DNA from: Microcoleus sp. bin48.metabat.b7b8b9.023
GTDB taxonomy: Bacteria; Cyanobacteriota; Cyanobacteriia; Cyanobacteriales; Microcoleaceae
Length of the DNA: 64,000 nt
Direction of reading: 5' to 3'
Assembly: GCF_013299185.1 (NCBI RefSeq)
Contig: NZ_JAAFKG010000030.1
Span: forward strand, 27,196 to 91,195
The notes below the pieces were generated by a model. The model ran no database searches. It had not been told where the DNA came from and saw nothing but the letters and a program-made list of their open reading frames with translations. The translations under genes were made by a program, and so were the position numbers. Positions 61,046-64,000 of the stretch are shown here, in pieces; position 1 is the first letter of the stretch, and each line of letters begins with the position of its first letter.

Positions 61046-62458
61046 TTGATGATGCGTAGATTTTTAGCAATTTTGCTCATTTCTGTCTTGGCAGTAATCA
61101 TACCTCACATCGCTTTTGCTCTCAACCCACAGCAGGTTAATCAAATAGCAGCGCAAGTTACTGTTTTGATTGATGGCTACCAGCCTGGATCGGGGGTAAT
61201 TTTTCAGCGCAATGGTAATGTTTATTCTGTTCTCACAGCGAAGCACGTTGTTAACGTAGATGAAATTTATTATGTGATTACTCCAGAGGGAGAGAGACAC
61301 CGCACAGAAGCTACTAATATTCAACTTATAAATGACATGGATTTGGCGGTAGTGCAGTTTACCAGCGATAAAGTTTATCAGGTAGCGCAGTTGGGGAATT
61401 CTGATAAAGTTCCGAAGGGTAGCACTGTTTATGTCGCCGGCGCACCCGAAGCAAATGAGACGATTCCGCAACGTACTTTGATCGTGAATCCTGGTACTCT
61501 TGTGGGAGTGCAACCGCCTCAAGATGGTTATGCTTTGATTTATAATAATATTACTCAACCGGGGATGAGTGGTGGCCCGGTGCTGAATGAAGAAGGTCAA
61601 ATAATTGGTATTCACGGACAGGGCGATCGGCGAGATGGTAGTAAGTCTGGGCTAAATTTGGCTATTCCGATTAATTCGTCTTTAGTGCCGAATTTGCAGA
61701 AATTGGTCGCATCGCCATCTCCGCCAACTCCATCACCTGTTGTACCTAGCGAAAAGAGTGCGATCGATCCTTCTCCTTCTCCTTCTTCTTCTCCTTCTCC
61801 TTCTCCTTCTCCTTCGCCTTCGCCTACAAAACCATCAACTGAGCAGCAAAAGAAAAAGGCATCCGAACCCAAGAAGGAAGCGATAAAGACGGTTCAAATT
61901 ATTAAAGAAATAGAGACCCAAAATTGGTGGAATGGATTTTGGATTTTCTTTTGGTCTGCATTAAAAATTCTATGTGTAATACTCATTATTTTAATAGCTA
62001 TTGGTGCATTTATTTCGGGTCAAGTAGAGAAAGAGAAGACGCCTGTAGAGAAGACAAGCGCCGATTTTCTCCCAACTATTCTTGATAAAGATGCTGTCAA
62101 TTACTTCTTCATACGGGGTAATGCCTGCTTAAAATCAGGGGAAAACCCGAAAGCGATCGTGAATTATACTCAAGCAATTATGCTTAATCCCAACTACGTT
62201 AATGCCTACATCAATCGGGGTAATGCCTACTTAAGATCGGGAAACAAACATATGGCTATCGCGGATTATACCCAAGCGATTCACCTTGCTCCTTACGATG
62301 CTACTTCTTACTACAACCGGGGTTGTATCCACAAAGATCATGGAAATAAACAAGAAGCAATACAGGACTTTCAAAAAGCTGCTGACTTGCATATGCAACA
62401 AGGAAACCAAGGCTTACTCCAAAAATCACTTAAGAAAGTTCAGGAGTTACTAATGTAG
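61046..62458 (+). CDS. Trypsin-like serine protease with TPR repeats, membrane-anchored
   Basis: 470 aa. N-terminal signal/anchor (residues 1-25), S1-type protease domain with His67 (TAKHVV), Asp99 (NDMDLAVVQF) and Ser175 (QPGMSGGPVL), a (Ser-Pro)n linker (about 230-265), a TM segment (IFFWSALKILCVILIILIAI, about 303-325) and three TPR units at the C-terminus (YFFIRGNACLKSGENPKAIV, YINRGNAYLRSGNKHMAIAD, YYNRGCIHKDHGNKQEAIQD). Protease and TPR parts would lie on opposite sides of the membrane if both hydrophobic segments span it. Substrate unknown; a second trypsin-like gene follows. Confidence 0.93.
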   Translation: MMMRRFLAILLISVLAVIIPHIAFALNPQQVNQIAAQVTVLIDGYQPGSGVIFQRNGNVYSVLTAKHVVNVDEIYYVITPEGERHRTEATNIQLINDMDLAVVQFTSDKVYQVAQLGNSDKVPKGSTVYVAGAPEANETIPQRTLIVNPGTLVGVQPPQDGYALIYNNITQPGMSGGPVLNEEGQIIGIHGQGDRRDGSKSGLNLAIPINSSLVPNLQKLVASPSPPTPSPVVPSEKSAIDPSPSPSSSPSPSPSPSPSPTKPSTEQQKKKASEPKKEAIKTVQIIKEIETQNWWNGFWIFFWSALKILCVILIILIAIGAFISGQVEKEKTPVEKTSADFLPTILDKDAVNYFFIRGNACLKSGENPKAIVNYTQAIMLNPNYVNAYINRGNAYLRSGNKHMAIADYTQAIHLAPYDATSYYNRGCIHKDHGNKQEAIQDFQKAADLHMQQGNQGLLQKSLKKVQELLM

Positions 62459-62511
62459 TCTTTGATTGAGATAACACTATAAAACTCACTACCATAATAT
62501 TTGCTTAGATT

Positions 62512-63315
62512 TCATTTTCTCCAATTTACCCACTCTTTAAATATCTCAATCGGAATCCCCCAACTCAAAGCCTCCATCTCCCTAAAAACCCCCTCCGAGG
62601 GCACACTTCCATCCACAAACGTAAACACCTCAATACCCGCCAAAGGATATTTCAACCGTCCATTCACCCCTACCAACCTCCCCCGACTATCCAACACCGG
62701 CCCGCCACTCATCCCCTCAGTAATATCATTGGTATAACCCAACTGATATCCCTCCACAAAAGACTTTTCTGGCAACATTCCCACCTTTCCAGCCGTCAAC
62801 CGAAACGCCTTTAACCCCCAATTCCGAGTATTCTCGATCGCCTTAGCATCAATCCAATGCCAATTAGGAAAACCCGCCCCAAAAACCGCATCTCCCACAG
62901 CTAACTTATGGGAGTTTCCTATCTCCACCACTCGATAAGATTCACGACTCGTAAATTCCACCAAAGCTAAATCTAATCTGCTAAACTGAGATGAAGACAA
63001 CCGCTTAGCAATATGTGTCTGTCCATCCGCCGTCAATACAGTATAATTTTGAGTATTGCCAGCTACCACATGATTGTTAGTTAAAACCCGATAATTTTCC
63101 CCATTCCGGCCAATAATCACCCCAGAACCAGACCCAGAATCGGATAAAATTCTGACAGTGACAAGACGCGCAATTTCTGAAACTTCCCGGTTAAGATTTT
63201 CTGAAATCGCTGCGGGTTTTATGGAAATATGCTCATGGGTGTCTTTTGCTAAACTGAATAATAGACCGGTTAGCAGTAGCGATATTGTGAAGATTCGCAG
63301 GCGATAACTAAACAT
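62512..63315 (-). CDS. Trypsin-like serine protease, exported
   Basis: 267 aa. Signal peptide (MFSYRLRIFTISLLLTGLLF), S1-type domain with His82 (NNHVVAG), Asp115 (SRLDLALVEF) and Ser203 (EGMSGGPVLDS). The core is homologous to the protease domain of the neighbouring TPR protease (shared VAxx(L/I)GNS-K--GD/S-V--AG), so the pair arose by duplication; here no TPR or linker follows. Convergent with the TPR protease; 53 bases separate their stops. Start ATG 63315 is the first in the frame. Confidence 0.9.
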   Translation of the reverse strand: MFSYRLRIFTISLLLTGLLFSLAKDTHEHISIKPAAISENLNREVSEIARLVTVRILSDSGSGSGVIIGRNGENYRVLTNNHVVAGNTQNYTVLTADGQTHIAKRLSSSQFSRLDLALVEFTSRESYRVVEIGNSHKLAVGDAVFGAGFPNWHWIDAKAIENTRNWGLKAFRLTAGKVGMLPEKSFVEGYQLGYTNDITEGMSGGPVLDSRGRLVGVNGRLKYPLAGIEVFTFVDGSVPSEGVFREMEALSWGIPIEIFKEWVNWRK

Positions 63316-63344
63316 TCTTTTGGCGTGGGGACTCGGAAATGGGG

Positions 63345-63510
63345 TTTCCTCGTGGGATTTAGAAACCGGGTTTCTGCGGAAAATCTCGTGGGGAGGCGTG
63401 AATTTTCATAGAAACCCGGTTTCTTGGACTAGGTGCGGGGGCTCAGAAACCGGGTTTCTTCCTAAATCTCGGTGGGATGCCAAGATTATCGCAGAAACCC
63501 GGTTTCTTGG
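63345..63510. repeat. AGAAACCGGGTTTCT repeat cluster before psbA
   Basis: Four cores ('agaaaccgggtttctgcggaaaatctcgtggggaggcg' type) alternating in orientation and spaced by about 45 bases, highly similar to 32340-32455. No gene is visible in the 266 bases between the protease and psbA. Confidence 0.85.
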
Positions 63511-63530
63511 ATTTGGGGAAAAGCCCAAAC

Positions 63531-63560
63531 AAAAAGCGCCCCTATTTCTAGGAGCGCTTT
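63531..63560 (-). terminator. Terminator of psbA
   Basis: On the minus strand AAAGCGCTCCTA pairs with TAGGGGCGCTTT (one mismatch) around a 4-6-base loop, followed by TTTTTGTTT. It lies about 22 bases after the psbA stop. Confidence 0.8.
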
Positions 63561-63581
63561 CTGTTTATCTCAAGCTAAAAC

Positions 63582-64000
<419 letters not shown>

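Overview
This window comes from a filamentous, non-heterocystous-looking cyanobacterium, most likely of the Oscillatoriales/Microcoleaceae type. That is an inference. It rests on many GCGATCGC (HIP1-type) sites, the photosynthesis genes (orange carotenoid protein, ndhH, psbA), the pentapeptide-repeat, Uma2, DUF433 and COP23 families, and intergenic DNA crowded with heptamer tandem repeats and small palindromic repeats. No rRNA, CRISPR array or intact insertion sequence is visible.

Layout. 1-10 kb: 3' part of a CheA-type hybrid kinase, msrB, a pentapeptide-RidA fusion, two small hypotheticals and pnp. 10-20 kb: a SNF2 helicase followed by a SWIM zinc-finger protein, a 36-residue membrane protein, a HAD phosphatase, two abutting degenerate tRNA-like genes, an unusual SDR, a pentapeptide protein and queG. 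20-31 kb: OCP with a C-terminal-domain homologue (photoprotection), an RsbW-like and an RsbU-like regulator, rsmH, ndhH, a zinc-ribbon protein, a MidA-like methyltransferase, and an overlapping macro-domain/transglutaminase pair. 31-37 kb: a toxin-antitoxin graveyard (broken mazF-, parE- and relE-like genes beside intact antitoxins) into which a B12-type radical SAM gene and an Asp/Glu racemase appear to have been dropped between duplicated segments. 37-42 kb: the most interesting part. An apparent operon encodes three double-TIR proteins, the last fused to a GUN4 tetrapyrrole-binding domain, plus a conserved-looking unknown protein. It is divergent from a coupled pair of unknown genes. 42-55 kb: a Nudix hydrolase, ferredoxin-type glutamate synthase, a cupin, an IscA-like protein, Uma2, a methyltransferase inside inverted repeats, a GT2, a PatA-like regulator, yidD, an F420/NADP-type reductase and truB. 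55-64 kb: an RTX protein between long inverted repeats, a secreted hypothetical, DUF433 with toxin debris, hicBA, a Ser/Thr kinase with a small membrane protein, a COP23 protein, two trypsin-like proteases and the 3' part of psbA.

The best candidate for an undescribed system is the TIR-TIR / TIR-TIR / TIR-TIR-GUN4 / unknown cassette at about 38.0-41.9 kb. The predicted catalytic glutamate (W-x3-E, as in SARM1) is kept in TIR1 domain 1 and in both domains of TIR3. It is replaced by glutamine at the same residue number in TIR2, which suggests a mix of enzymatic and non-enzymatic TIR subunits with a tetrapyrrole-type sensor. A second theme is repeat invasion of genes: repeats lie in frame inside the SNF2 and F420-reductase genes and supply the stop codons of queG, the GT2 gene and the racemase gene.
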